From Acetobacter nitrogenifigens DSM 23921 = NBRC 105050 (GTDB lineage Bacteria; Pseudomonadota; Alphaproteobacteria; Acetobacterales; Acetobacteraceae): 64,000 nt of DNA. The translations under genes and the position numbers were made by a program. The notes beneath the pieces are model-generated. The model had not been told where the DNA came from. It did no database searches and was given only the letters and a program-made list of their open reading frames with translations. The stretch is from contig NZ_AUBI01000001.1 in NCBI RefSeq assembly GCF_000429165.1, positions 186,001 to 250,000 on the forward strand. Direction: 5' to 3'. Shown here piece after piece: positions 53,678 to 62,747 of the stretch. Position 1 is the first letter of the stretch. The number at the start of each line of letters is the position of its first letter.

Positions 53678-54946
53678 ATGGTCACATCCAATCAGTCCCT
53701 GATCACTACGGGTGTGGCGGAGCACGACCGCAAGACGGCGGCGCATGTCGTCGCCGCGTCCTTTCTTGCGTGGACGCTCGACGCCTGCGATTTTTTCATT
53801 GTCCTGTTCACACTGGACAATGTGGCGCGCAGCTTCAACGTGTCCCTCGAAAGCATATTGCTCGCTCCCACACTCACCCTGATCACCCGCCCGATCGGCG
53901 CATATCTGTGTGGGCGCACCGCCGATAAATACGGGCGCAAACCCGTCATGATCACAACCATACTTGTTTACTCGGTCATCGAAGTCGCCTCCGCCGCAGC
54001 GCCAAATCTCTGGAGCTTTCTGGCGCTGAGAACACTTTTCGGGGTAGCGCTCGGCGGCGAGTGGGGCGTAGGAACTTCATTGATCATGGAGAGCGTGCCG
54101 TCGTCGTGGCGCGGCGTATCGTCGGGGCTTTTGCAAGCAGGTTACCCGGCGGGCTATCTGCTGGCGTCACTCGCGTTTTTGCTCCTTCCGCACATCGGAT
54201 GGCGTGGGCTTTTTATTCTTGGCGGCGGCGCCGTCTTTTCGGCGATCTATATCTGGCTACGTGTCCCGGAGAGCCCGGACTGGCTGGCGCGTAAGCGCTC
54301 CGGCGTCGACACTACTGAAGATGCCCCAGGTATGTCGCGAATTGTTTCCAGCAACGCCGCGTTGTGCATTTTCGCCATAACCCTCATGGCGTCGTTCAAT
54401 TTTATGAGTCACGGATCGCAGGATTTGTATCCGAAGGTATTTCTTGGACTCGAGCGTAGAATTCCCTACCCATCCATCACGCTGATGGTCGTCCTTTACA
54501 ATATAGCGGCTATCGCAGGAGGACTATTTTTTGGCTTTCTGTCCCAACACATAACACGACAATACAGCATAGCGCTTGCGGCGTTGCTCACCCTGCCTCT
54601 CCTTCCATTGTGGACGCTGCCACATTCGATCATGTGGCTTACCATCGGCGCTGTATGCATACAGTTTTGTATCCAGGGCGCATGGGGCGTCGTACCCGCC
54701 TATCTCAGCGAACTGTCTCCACCCGAAATCCGCGCCACCTTTCCCGGCCTCGCATACCAGTGCGGGAACCTGATCGCGGCGAGCAACGCGTTGCTGCAAA
54801 CAGCTATCGCATCAGCACTTGGGACCGGACTGGGGCCGGCGATGATGCTGACTGTGGGTCTTGCTGCGTTCAGCGTCCTGTCTCTGACGCTTCTGAACGC
54901 ACGACGGGCACGTCGTCTGGATGAAATTGCCCGCCCTCGTATCTGA
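53678..54946 (+). CDS. MFS transporter of the metabolite:proton symporter type
   Basis: A 422-residue 12-helix transporter. The signature after helix 2 is 'GRTADKYGRKPVM', and 'GGEWGVGTSLIMESVPSSWR' plus 'SHGSQDLYPKVFL' resemble lactate/pyruvate, shikimate and sialic-acid symporters (JEN1/NanT/AAHS group). 'YLSELSPPEIRATFPGLAYQ' in the C-terminal half is also typical. A small organic acid is the probable substrate, symported with H+. The gene stands alone. Its ATG at 53678 has a GAGG-like sequence upstream. It points towards the unknown gene at 55133-56479, with which it converges. Confidence 0.9.
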   Translation: MVTSNQSLITTGVAEHDRKTAAHVVAASFLAWTLDACDFFIVLFTLDNVARSFNVSLESILLAPTLTLITRPIGAYLCGRTADKYGRKPVMITTILVYSVIEVASAAAPNLWSFLALRTLFGVALGGEWGVGTSLIMESVPSSWRGVSSGLLQAGYPAGYLLASLAFLLLPHIGWRGLFILGGGAVFSAIYIWLRVPESPDWLARKRSGVDTTEDAPGMSRIVSSNAALCIFAITLMASFNFMSHGSQDLYPKVFLGLERRIPYPSITLMVVLYNIAAIAGGLFFGFLSQHITRQYSIALAALLTLPLLPLWTLPHSIMWLTIGAVCIQFCIQGAWGVVPAYLSELSPPEIRATFPGLAYQCGNLIAASNALLQTAIASALGTGLGPAMMLTVGLAAFSVLSLTLLNARRARRLDEIARPRI

Positions 54947-55132
54947 AAAACGCCTGGGCGATTTCATGCGTGCGTTTCGCGAGCCAATTCTACTCTTCTG
55001 ACGGCAGAGCTGTTCCGGGATTCCTGCTGCAACACGTCCACCACGCAGATCGGTTAACGTTCGTGGAAGCGACGTAACATCCTCAGCACGCGTTGGAGAC
55101 GTCGCCGATCATCGGACAATCGTCGCTACCCT

Positions 55133-56479
55133 TCAAATCGAAAGCTTGTTGGCTAGCGCCAGCCAGCCTTCAGGCTCGTCAATCAAAGCGAGCCAGTCAT
55201 ATTGATGTCCCTGACTGCCGTAGGTGGAACTGAACACCGTCTTGATAATGCGAGTGGCCGGGCCGGCGTTGGCCCGCCCGGCCTCTTCCTTGGCGTAACT
55301 TGCGCCAGCCTGCGCCAGCACGTCACGCCGCTGCGCCTGATACGCGGTTTTCGCGAAATGCCGCGTCAGAAATCCGCCGGCTCCGGTGTTACGAGCGAGG
55401 TACTGCGCCTCCTGCTGGGATTGCTGCGGAATATGTCGGCGTGCGGCCCCTGTCGTGTTCTGATCCAGCGTGTGATTGAACTCGGCCTGTTCGATCGTCG
55501 CCCGAAAATGAATGTAAGCCGCCGCCACGTAGATATTCGTCGATTCATCCGACGGAACCGGGGTGTTATGGTTTTCCTGATCGAAAACTTTTTTGAAAAA
55601 TTTCAACCAGTCAGGAGACAGTTTATCGAGAGATTTGTATGTGCTGGCGGTGATCTGCACGCCGCTGCCGACCTGTTTGGCGACGGTGCTGATGTCCACT
55701 CCCTGCCCGTAAACCAGACCAGCGCCATGCGGGGAGGCGCCAGCGAAGAAATCGGCCGTTTTCTTGAGGATTTTTTTTGTCTTCGATTCTTTTACGTTAT
55801 TGAAGGAATCTTTCAGTTTTTTATCAGAACCTGCGTCCAACTCAATATTATGCAGCTTGTAACGTTTTACGGAAGTACTTGTGAGCGACAGCATCGCCTT
55901 GGTCAGCTGCGCGACATCGACGACCGTTTTTGGACGTAGAAAAATGCTTAAGAGCGACGCCAAAGAACTTGCCGTCTGTCGCTTCGAACGGCGCTTGAAA
56001 TATGCAATGGTGTTGTAAGGCGTTGACGACTGCGTTCCCTTGTAAGGCTCCAGGCTGAGATAGGGATTAGGAATGTATATTTTGGCGTCGCCATAGATCG
56101 TGGCGTGAGCCCATCCGCCTTTGCAGTACCCTCGAACGCGCGTGTACGCTTCTTCGAACGCCGTAAAGACGCCCAGGCCAGATGAAGACATATTGAATGC
56201 CGTAGCCACCTGATCCGGCGTTTTGCCAAAAAAACTCGCGAACCCGATAATGCTGAATACCTGCGACGAATAATCACAATAATCGATGATGCGTTGATTA
56301 ATATCGCCACGCTCAGCCATCGCGCTCTTATGTTTGATGATGCGCTCGACAATGGCCTTGCAGTCGGGCGGGGTCGTCAACGTCATTCCAGGCGTGAAGG
56401 CGGCCTCCAGGGCTCCGACCTTTCTCGGCCCCGCATTGATGGTTCCCCACGCGGAACTGCCGCCGATCGTGCTGACCAT
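55133..56479 (-). CDS. Large protein of unknown family, 448 residues
   Basis: No known family was recognised. The ATG at 56479 has GGGAG nine bases upstream; an open frame to 56539 would add 20 residues. The N-terminus 'MVSTIGGSSAWGTINAG' lacks a signal peptide. The central part is Lys/Ser/Thr-rich ('KRRSKRQTASSLASLLSIFL', 'KESKTKKILKKTADFFAG') and lower in GC. A hydrophobic stretch ('FSIIGFASFFG') lies around residue 75. The C-terminal third has Gln-rich and helical segments. Neighbours on both sides are unrelated. A secreted effector or phage-derived protein is possible but unsupported. Confidence 0.7.
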   Translation of the reverse strand: MVSTIGGSSAWGTINAGPRKVGALEAAFTPGMTLTTPPDCKAIVERIIKHKSAMAERGDINQRIIDYCDYSSQVFSIIGFASFFGKTPDQVATAFNMSSSGLGVFTAFEEAYTRVRGYCKGGWAHATIYGDAKIYIPNPYLSLEPYKGTQSSTPYNTIAYFKRRSKRQTASSLASLLSIFLRPKTVVDVAQLTKAMLSLTSTSVKRYKLHNIELDAGSDKKLKDSFNNVKESKTKKILKKTADFFAGASPHGAGLVYGQGVDISTVAKQVGSGVQITASTYKSLDKLSPDWLKFFKKVFDQENHNTPVPSDESTNIYVAAAYIHFRATIEQAEFNHTLDQNTTGAARRHIPQQSQQEAQYLARNTGAGGFLTRHFAKTAYQAQRRDVLAQAGASYAKEEAGRANAGPATRIIKTVFSSTYGSQGHQYDWLALIDEPEGWLALANKLSI

Positions 56480-56555
56480 CCTGTCTCTCCCGTTATCTGC
56501 CGGACCGTTTTCACAACTCTGCGCGCAGCTTAACGACAAATTATCGTAAGCTGCT

Positions 56556-56574
56556 ATTGTAATTGCGTTACAAT
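56556..56574. promoter_or_regulatory. Inverted repeat ATTGTAA-N5-TTACAAT
   Basis: A perfect 7-bp dyad sits 77 bp upstream of the ATG of the unknown gene (minus strand) and 26 bp below the ratA stop codon. Half-sites with a 5-base gap resemble an operator. No T-run follows on the minus strand. It may regulate the 55133-56479 gene. Confidence 0.45.
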
Positions 56575-56599
56575 CGTCAGATTCAGAAGATTAGCGGTC

Positions 56600-57076
56600 T
56601 CAGCGGGAGACTGGAGCCCCAACCGCCGACGGCCCGGTGAACCGCGGCGGTCCATAGACTTCTCGCGCACGCCGAATAAATGCCGAGACCATCAGGCGTA
56701 CAGCCTCGTTGAACACCACGCCGATCGCCGCTTGCAACAATCTCGAACGGAACTCGAAGTCGACGAAGAAATCGACCAGACAACCGTTGGGGTCCGGCGA
56801 GAACGTCCAGACGTTGTTCAAATACCGAAACGGTCCCTTCTCATAGGTCACTCGGATACATTTTGGCCGGTCCAGCGCGACGCGGGACGTGAACGTCTCA
56901 CGGAACGGCCCGAAACCAACGGTCAGATCCGCGACAAGTTCGCTCGTTGTGCGCGTACGCACGCGCACATTAGCGCACCACGGAAGAAACTGCGGATAAC
57001 GCCCGACATCAGCAACAAGATCGAAAACTTCTTCGGGGGTGTAATTCAGAACCCGCCGCTCCGCATGCGTAGGCAT
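56600..57076 (-). CDS. RatA/COQ10-family START-domain protein
   Basis: A 158-residue START-like lipid-binding protein. It has 'VLNYTPEEVFDLVADVGRYP', 'FLPWCANVRVR', 'FGPFRETFTSRVALDRP' and 'VDFFVDFEFRSRLLQAAIG'. The family includes mitochondrial COQ10, which helps coenzyme Q function, and E. coli RatA, once described as a toxin. Alongside lipA in alphaproteobacteria it is best read as a COQ10-like protein. No antitoxin gene is adjacent. Its start overlaps the lipA stop by one base. Confidence 0.9.
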   Translation of the reverse strand: MPTHAERRVLNYTPEEVFDLVADVGRYPQFLPWCANVRVRTRTTSELVADLTVGFGPFRETFTSRVALDRPKCIRVTYEKGPFRYLNNVWTFSPDPNGCLVDFFVDFEFRSRLLQAAIGVVFNEAVRLMVSAFIRRAREVYGPPRFTGPSAVGAPVSR

Positions 57077-58071
57077 CAGGAAGCGCCCACCCCCGACGCC
57101 GCGTTCCTGTCGCGAAGCAGCGCCTCGCGCGCAGCGCGCAAGGCGGCGAAATCGGCGTCTGCGTGATAGGAGGAGCGCGTCAATGGGGTCGCGCTGACCT
57201 GCAGGAAGCCCTTCACCCGCGCCATGGTCGCATACTCGCCAAACTCGTCCGGCGTCACGAACCGGGCGACGGCCGCATGCTTCACTGTGGGCTGCAGATA
57301 CTGACCCATCGTGATGAAATCGACGTCCGCGATGCGGAAATCGTCCATCACCTGCGCCAGTTCCATCTTCTCCTCGCCAAGCCCAAGCATCAGGCCGGAC
57401 TTCGTGAAAATCGACGGGTCGATCTGCTTCACGCGATCGAGCAGACGCAGCGACTGATAATAGCGGGCGCCGGGACGGATGGTCGGGTACAAGCGTGGCA
57501 CCGTCTCAATATTATGGTTGAACACGTCCGGTTTGGCCGCGACGACCACTTCCAGCGCGCCGGGCTTACGCAGGAAGTCAGGCGTCAGGATCTCTATCGT
57601 CGTTTCTGGCGACGCAAGACGTATCGCCGCGATCACCCGGGCGAAATGCTCTGCTCCACCATCGCGCAGATCGTCGCGGTCGACAGAGGTGATGACGACA
57701 TGGCGCAGACCGAGCTTGGCGACCGCATCGGCCACCCGCTGAGGCTCGTCATGATCCAACGCGTTCGGCAGGCCGGTCGTGACGTTGCAGAAAGCGCAGG
57801 CGCGCGTGCAAATCTCGCCCATGATCATCATGGTCGCATGGCGCTGCGTCCAGCACTCGCCGATGTTCGGGCACGCAGCCTCCTCACACACCGTCACGAG
57901 CTTGTTGTCGCGCATCAGCTTGCGCGTCTCGTGATAGGTCGGATGATTCGGAGCCTTGACCCGTATCCAGTCTGGCTTGCGCGCAATCGGATTGTCGGGC
58001 CGATGCGCCTTCTCGGGATGCCGCGCGCCAGCGCCGCTCTTGCGATGATCGATCAGAACGCGAGTGCTCAT
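57076..58071 (-). CDS. lipA: Lipoyl synthase
   Basis: A 331-residue radical SAM enzyme that inserts two sulfurs into octanoyl-protein. The auxiliary 4Fe-4S cluster motif is '[13 protein letters not shown]', the radical SAM CxxxCxxC is '[13 protein letters not shown]', and the C-terminal Arg-Ser-Ser-Tyr-like 'TRSSYHAD' supplies the serine ligand of the auxiliary cluster. '[20 protein letters not shown]' and '[16 protein letters not shown]' are conserved. It works with LipB. It precedes ratA, overlapping by one base on the same strand. Confidence 0.97.
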   Translation of the reverse strand: MSTRVLIDHRKSGAGARHPEKAHRPDNPIARKPDWIRVKAPNHPTYHETRKLMRDNKLVTVCEEAACPNIGECWTQRHATMMIMGEICTRACAFCNVTTGLPNALDHDEPQRVADAVAKLGLRHVVITSVDRDDLRDGGAEHFARVIAAIRLASPETTIEILTPDFLRKPGALEVVVAAKPDVFNHNIETVPRLYPTIRPGARYYQSLRLLDRVKQIDPSIFTKSGLMLGLGEEKMELAQVMDDFRIADVDFITMGQYLQPTVKHAAVARFVTPDEFGEYATMARVKGFLQVSATPLTRSSYHADADFAALRAAREALLRDRNAASGVGAS

Positions 58072-58280
58072 GAGACCCCAGTTGCCGCAACGCTTCTCCA
58101 GCCTGAGAAGTGCGGCGGCGGGCGGCGGGCGTCAAGCGCCGACTGGACCACAAGACCACTCCGACGCATGACCGCCGTGCGCCACGCGCTCACTAACCGC
58201 AGAATTCCGCCGCCTGACAGCATTCCGAGGTAAGGTCGCGCACGCAAGCTTGAGCAGTCCACCACATGCGCTCGCGTCGT

Positions 58281-58309
58281 TTGGCTCCCGCGTGCGGCCA
58301 TTCTATAGT
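58281..58309 (+). promoter_or_regulatory. Sigma70-type promoter giving a leaderless uvrD transcript
   Basis: TTGGCT (58281-58286), a 17-bp spacer, then TATAGT (58304-58309). Six bases separate the -10 box from the GTG at 58316, so transcription would start at the first base of the start codon. This supports 58316 over the upstream TTG at 58250. Confidence 0.6.
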
Positions 58310-58315
58310 GCCCGG

Positions 58316-60535
58316 GTGACTACGCCATCCCATCTCGACCGCCTGAATCCGGAACAGCGCGCCGCCATTGAAACGACGGAGGGGCCGCTGCTTGTCCTCG
58401 CGGGCGCGGGAACCGGCAAGACGCGGGTCCTGACCACCCGCTTCGCTCATATCCTCCTGTCGGGGCGGGCGAAGCCGTGGCAGATTCTCGCCGTTACCTT
58501 CACCAACAAGGCGTCACGGGAAATGCGCGAACGCATCGCGACATTGCTGGGGGAGCCGGTCGAAGGGCTCTGGCTCGGCACGTTCCACGCCCTGTGCGCG
58601 CGTATGCTCCGCCGCCACGCAGATTATGTTGGACTGACAAGTTCATTCACGATCCTCGACACCGACGATCAGCTCCGCCTGTTAAAGCAAGTCGTCGAGC
58701 CTTGGCGTGTCGACGTGAAGCGATGGCCCCTACCGGGGCTGCTCGGCGTCATTCATCGATGGAAGGACCGCGGTCTGACGCCTGAACGGGTTACGTCGTC
58801 CGAAGATACGGAATACGCCGACGGCAACGCGCGGGCGATCTACGCCGCCTACCAGACGCGGCTGCGGGAACTCAACGCCTGCGATTTCGGCGACTTGATG
58901 CTCCATGTGACGGAGATCCTCCGCTCCCGTCCCGACGTGCTCGAGCAATACCAACGCTCTTTTCGCTATATTCTGGTGGACGAGTATCAGGACACCAACA
59001 CGATTCAGTATCTCTGGCTCCGTCTGCTCGCCAAGCGCCCGGACGGTTCGTCCAACATCTGCTGCGTCGGGGACGACGACCAGTCGATTTACTCCTGGCG
59101 CGGCGCGGAGGTGGAAAACATCCTGCGCTTCGAGACCGACTTTCCCGGCGCGAAGATCGTGCGCCTCGAACGCAACTACCGCTCCACCGCCCAGATTCTT
59201 GGCGCCGCGTCCGGGTTGATCGCGCATAACGACGGGCGTCTGGGCAAGACCCTTCGTCCCGGACGCGACGACGCCGAAGGCGAACCGGTTCGCATTGTCG
59301 GCGTATGGGATTCCGACGCCGAAGCGCGAACCGTATGTGAACGTATCGAAGCCTGGCGACGCGACGGGCACGCGCTCGGCGAATTCGCCATTCTCGTTCG
59401 CGCAGGGTTCCAGACCCGCGCCTTCGAGGAACGGCTGGTCCAGACCGGCATCCCCTATCGCATCGTCGGCGGCCTGCGTTTCTACGAACGCGCCGAAATC
59501 CGCGACGCAATGGCCTATATGCGCGTCATGCACCACCCGGCGGACGATCTGGCGTTCGAGCGCATCGTCAACACGCCGAAACGCGGCGTCGGACCAGCGG
59601 CGTTACAGAAGCTGCACGCCGCCGCCCGCCCTGCCCGCATTGGGTTGACGCAGGCGGCGCGCGACCTGATCGGCGGCGGCGCGATGCGCGGCAAGACGGC
59701 CGAGAACATCGCCACCCTGCTCGACAGGCTCGACGAGGCGCGGACGCTGATGGAACGCGAGGGCCACGTGGTCGCGGTCGGCGCGCTGCTTGAAGAAAGC
59801 GGCTATCTCGACATGTGGCGCAACGACACGTCTCCTGAAGCGCCCGGTCGTCTGGAAAACCTCAAGGAACTTGTCCGCGCGCTGGCGGATTTCGGATCTC
59901 TTGGCGAATTTCTGGAGCATGTGGCGCTCGTCATGGACGCGGAAGGCGCGGCGGAAGAAGCCCGAGTCTCCGTGATGACCCTGCACGGCGCGAAAGGCCT
60001 CGAATTCGACACGGTATTTCTCCCCGGTTGGGAGGAAGGCGTGTTCCCCTCCCAGCGAACGCTCGACGAGGGCGGCGAAAAGGGGCTGGAGGAAGAGCGG
60101 CGCCTCGCCTACGTGGGTGTCACTCGCGCCCGCCATCGGGCAATCATCCTGCACGCGGCCAACCGGCGTATCTACGCAAACTGGCAGGAATCAACGCCAA
60201 GCCGCTTCCTCGACGAATTGCCCGACGAGTATGTCGAGCGCGAAGGCGAGGTCGCCTCCCGGCAGGCCCGACGCGATTACAGCGGCTATTTCAGCTCAAG
60301 CGTCTTTTCAGACGGCGGCTCCACGTCCCTGTCGCCGCTCGTCGCCAGGCGCCGCAAACTGGCGGAGGCGCTGGCCGCCGAAATGTCGACGCTTGAAATC
60401 GGCTCGCGCGTGTTTCACCAGAAATTCGGCTATGGCGTCGTGATAGACGCCGATCGCGGCGCCGCCGAGGTCGCATTCGAGAAATCCGGATCCCGCCGCG
60501 TCATGGCGTCCTACCTCGAACTCGCACCCGACTGA
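58316..60535 (+). CDS. uvrD: UvrD/PcrA-type superfamily 1 DNA helicase
   Basis: A 739-residue helicase from the GTG at 58316; the frame is open to 58250. Motif Q/I is 'LNPEQRAAIETTEGPLLVL' and 'AGAGTGKTRVLTTR'; Ia 'LAVTFTNKASREMRERIA'; II 'ILVDEYQDTNTIQYLWL'; III 'VGDDDQSIYSWRGAEVENI'; IV 'LERNYRSTAQIL'; V 'VMTLHGAKGLEFDTVFLPG'; VI 'EERRLAYVGVTRARHRAII'. A Tudor-like C-terminal domain ends the protein ('IGSRVFHQKFGYGVVIDAD'). It unwinds DNA in nucleotide excision and mismatch repair. It is followed by prmA after 59 bp. Confidence 0.95.
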   Translation: MTTPSHLDRLNPEQRAAIETTEGPLLVLAGAGTGKTRVLTTRFAHILLSGRAKPWQILAVTFTNKASREMRERIATLLGEPVEGLWLGTFHALCARMLRRHADYVGLTSSFTILDTDDQLRLLKQVVEPWRVDVKRWPLPGLLGVIHRWKDRGLTPERVTSSEDTEYADGNARAIYAAYQTRLRELNACDFGDLMLHVTEILRSRPDVLEQYQRSFRYILVDEYQDTNTIQYLWLRLLAKRPDGSSNICCVGDDDQSIYSWRGAEVENILRFETDFPGAKIVRLERNYRSTAQILGAASGLIAHNDGRLGKTLRPGRDDAEGEPVRIVGVWDSDAEARTVCERIEAWRRDGHALGEFAILVRAGFQTRAFEERLVQTGIPYRIVGGLRFYERAEIRDAMAYMRVMHHPADDLAFERIVNTPKRGVGPAALQKLHAAARPARIGLTQAARDLIGGGAMRGKTAENIATLLDRLDEARTLMEREGHVVAVGALLEESGYLDMWRNDTSPEAPGRLENLKELVRALADFGSLGEFLEHVALVMDAEGAAEEARVSVMTLHGAKGLEFDTVFLPGWEEGVFPSQRTLDEGGEKGLEEERRLAYVGVTRARHRAIILHAANRRIYANWQESTPSRFLDELPDEYVEREGEVASRQARRDYSGYFSSSVFSDGGSTSLSPLVARRRKLAEALAAEMSTLEIGSRVFHQKFGYGVVIDADRGAAEVAFEKSGSRRVMASYLELAPD

Positions 60536-60594
60536 ACCTCGTCTTTCGTATACTCCGCCTGATCATTGTCCCGTTCACCAACAAGGAGCCTTCC

Positions 60595-61506
60595 ATGACT
60601 GTCACGCGCCGGCGGCACGCGACCGACCTTGAGACCATCGCCGTGACTGTTCGCGAGGCGTCCGTCGAGGCGTATGAAAGCGCCATCGGCATGATCTGCA
60701 CGACTGTCGGCATCTTCGAAGTCGACGAGGCCGAACGCTTCTGGCGCGTCGAGGGCGTGAAGGACGTAGGTTACGGCGAAGATGCACTCGCCTCGGCGCT
60801 GGCGATCGCGGCCCTGACCAGCGGTGAGGACGCCACGCTGGAGCGGACGCTTACCGAGACCGAAGGGTGGCTGGCGCGCACCTATGAATCCTTTCCAGCC
60901 CAACCGGTGGGAGAGCGTTTTCTCGTGCAGGGGTCGCACCTCGATACCGCCCCTGAGGCCGGACGCATCACCATCACGCTCGACGCAGGCGTCGCGTTCG
61001 GGTCGGGGGAGCACGGCTCCACGCGCGGGTGCCTTCGCGCGCTGGAACTGATCGCGCATCGCAAACCCCGCCGCATTCTCGATCTTGGCTGCGGTTCCGG
61101 CATCCTCGCCATGGGCGCCGCCGCGCTGCTGAAGCGGCCGGTTCTGGCGACAGACATTGATCCATGGTCCGTACGGGTTTCGGCGGAAAACGCAGTGCGC
61201 AACCAGTTGTCGCGCCGCGTCACCTGCCGCCTCGGCAACGGGTGGTCTACCCCGGCGATCCGCCACGCGGCGCCATACGATCTGGTGTTCGCCAACATCC
61301 TCGCCCGCCCGCTCTGCCTGATGGCCCATAGCCTGGCGGCCAATCTGGCGCCCGGCGGCACGGCCATTCTCGCCGGGTTGCTGAACAAGCAGGTCCGCAT
61401 GGTGCTCGCCGCTCATCGGCGACAGGGGCTGGTTCTTGAGAAACACCTGCGCGAGGGCGACTGGGGCACGCTGATCCTCCGCAAACCCTATGACAGGAAA
61501 CCCTGA
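60595..61506 (+). CDS. prmA: Ribosomal protein L11 methyltransferase
   Basis: A 303-residue SAM-dependent enzyme that trimethylates L11. The N-terminal substrate domain is followed by the Rossmann fold with 'RILDLGCGSGILAMGAAAL', 'VLATDIDPWSVRVSAENA', 'YDLVFANILARPLCLMAHSL' and 'LAPGGTAILAGLLNKQ'. 'DAGVAFGSGEHGSTRGC' is the PrmA signature before the fold. It overlaps the next gene's start at 61506 by one base and may be co-transcribed with uvrD. Confidence 0.95.
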   Translation: MTVTRRRHATDLETIAVTVREASVEAYESAIGMICTTVGIFEVDEAERFWRVEGVKDVGYGEDALASALAIAALTSGEDATLERTLTETEGWLARTYESFPAQPVGERFLVQGSHLDTAPEAGRITITLDAGVAFGSGEHGSTRGCLRALELIAHRKPRRILDLGCGSGILAMGAAALLKRPVLATDIDPWSVRVSAENAVRNQLSRRVTCRLGNGWSTPAIRHAAPYDLVFANILARPLCLMAHSLAANLAPGGTAILAGLLNKQVRMVLAAHRRQGLVLEKHLREGDWGTLILRKPYDRKP

Positions 61507-62009
61507 TGACCGTCACGACGCGACCGGCGACGTCCGAGGATGTCGCCGACATCCTGTGGCTGACCAATCAGGCGATCAGCGAGACGACCGCCATATGGGT
61601 CTCCACGCCGATGACGCAGGAACAGCGCCTCTCCTGGTTCGAACAGCGACAGCGTGACGGATTTCCCGTAATTATTGCAGAAGAAAACGGAAAAACCCTT
61701 GGCTTCGCGTCATACGGAGCGTTCCGCCCTTACGAAGGTTACGTCCATACCGTCGAACATTCCGTCTACGTCCACCCGGAATCACAGGGCAAAGGCGTGG
61801 GCCGTACGCTGCTGGACACGTTGATCGCCGAAGCGCAACGCGCCGGGCTTCACGTCATGGTGGCCGCGATTACTGCGGACAACGCGGGGTCGATCGCGCT
61901 CCATGAACGCTGCGGCTTCGAACACGCCGGGGTAATGCCCGAAGTCGGAACGAAGTTCGGTCGCTGGCTGGATCTGCTGTTCATGTATCGCCGCCTGTCG
62001 ACGCCATGA
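61506..62009 (+). CDS. GNAT acetyltransferase, phosphinothricin/methionine-sulfoximine type
   Basis: A 167-residue GNAT enzyme. It has 'AISETTAIWVSTPMTQEQRL', 'GFASYGAFRPYEGYVHTVEH', the acetyl-CoA loop 'YVHPESQGKGVGRTLLDTLI', and 'DNAGSIALHERCGFEHAGVM'. This arrangement matches phosphinothricin or L-amino-acid N-acetyltransferases (PAT/MddA-like). The amino-acid substrate cannot be named. It is coupled by 1-bp overlap to prmA and by 4-bp overlap to tag. Confidence 0.9.
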   Translation: MTVTTRPATSEDVADILWLTNQAISETTAIWVSTPMTQEQRLSWFEQRQRDGFPVIIAEENGKTLGFASYGAFRPYEGYVHTVEHSVYVHPESQGKGVGRTLLDTLIAEAQRAGLHVMVAAITADNAGSIALHERCGFEHAGVMPEVGTKFGRWLDLLFMYRRLSTP

Positions 62010-62584
62010 CCGCTCCCGCCCCTTTTCGTTGCCGATGGGCGGAAACGAACGACCTTCTGCGCGTCTACCACGATGAGGAGTGGGGCGAGCCCGTGCGAGA
62101 CAGCCGGGAGCTTTGGGAAACCCTCATGCTCGAAGGGTTTCAGGCTGGGCTGTCATGGCTGATCGTGCTTCGCCGTCGGGAAACCCTGCGCGCGGCCTTT
62201 CGTGGTTTCGATCCAGAGATCGTAGCGCGCTTCGGGCCTGAGGATGTCGAACGCCTGATGGGGGATCCCGGAGTCATCCGCGCGCGGGCGAAGATAGAGG
62301 CCGCGATCGGCAACGCGCAGGCCTATCTCGCCATGCGCGAGAAGGGCGAGGATTTCGCCGCCTTCACATGGGGCATGGTTCCCGACGCGCCGATTATAAA
62401 CAGGACAGGAGCCGTCCTCGCCCAGTCGCCCGCGTCCGTGGCTATGTCGAAGGCGTTGAAAGCGCGCGGCTTTCGCTTCGTCGGTCCGGTCGTTGTCTAT
62501 GCGTGGATGCAGGCCGTGGGCATGGTGGACGACCACGACCCGAACTGCTTTCGCTGCGAAGCGAACCGCGTGAAGCACGACTGA
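62006..62584 (+). CDS. tag: DNA-3-methyladenine glycosylase I
   Basis: A 192-residue HhH-type glycosylase. The N-terminus 'CRWAETNDLLRVYHDEEWG' has the first zinc ligands; 'LWETLMLEGFQAGLSWLIVL' is the catalytic-face helix; 'MVDDHDPNCFRCEANR' ends the protein with the remaining His/Cys ligands. It removes 3-methyladenine during base excision repair. It overlaps the GNAT gene by 4 bp and closes a likely prmA-GNAT-tag unit. No clear terminator follows. Confidence 0.95.
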   Translation: MTAPAPFRCRWAETNDLLRVYHDEEWGEPVRDSRELWETLMLEGFQAGLSWLIVLRRRETLRAAFRGFDPEIVARFGPEDVERLMGDPGVIRARAKIEAAIGNAQAYLAMREKGEDFAAFTWGMVPDAPIINRTGAVLAQSPASVAMSKALKARGFRFVGPVVVYAWMQAVGMVDDHDPNCFRCEANRVKHD

Positions 62585-62747
62585 GCGAATTTTTTCGAAA
62601 CTATTGCGACCTTACCTGGATTGTCAGTTCCATAATCCGCCCCAACAAAGCGTTCACCAGAACAGTTTGAGCTACGCTCCGGGCCGCGTACAAATCAGGC
62701 GCGCGGGAAAACATGGCGTGCGCCAGCGCGACCCCGAACGAGCCGTG

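Noticed and set aside
56600-57076. Toxin of a RatAB toxin-antitoxin system
   Set aside because: No antitoxin gene is adjacent; sequence and the lipA neighbour fit a COQ10-like protein better.
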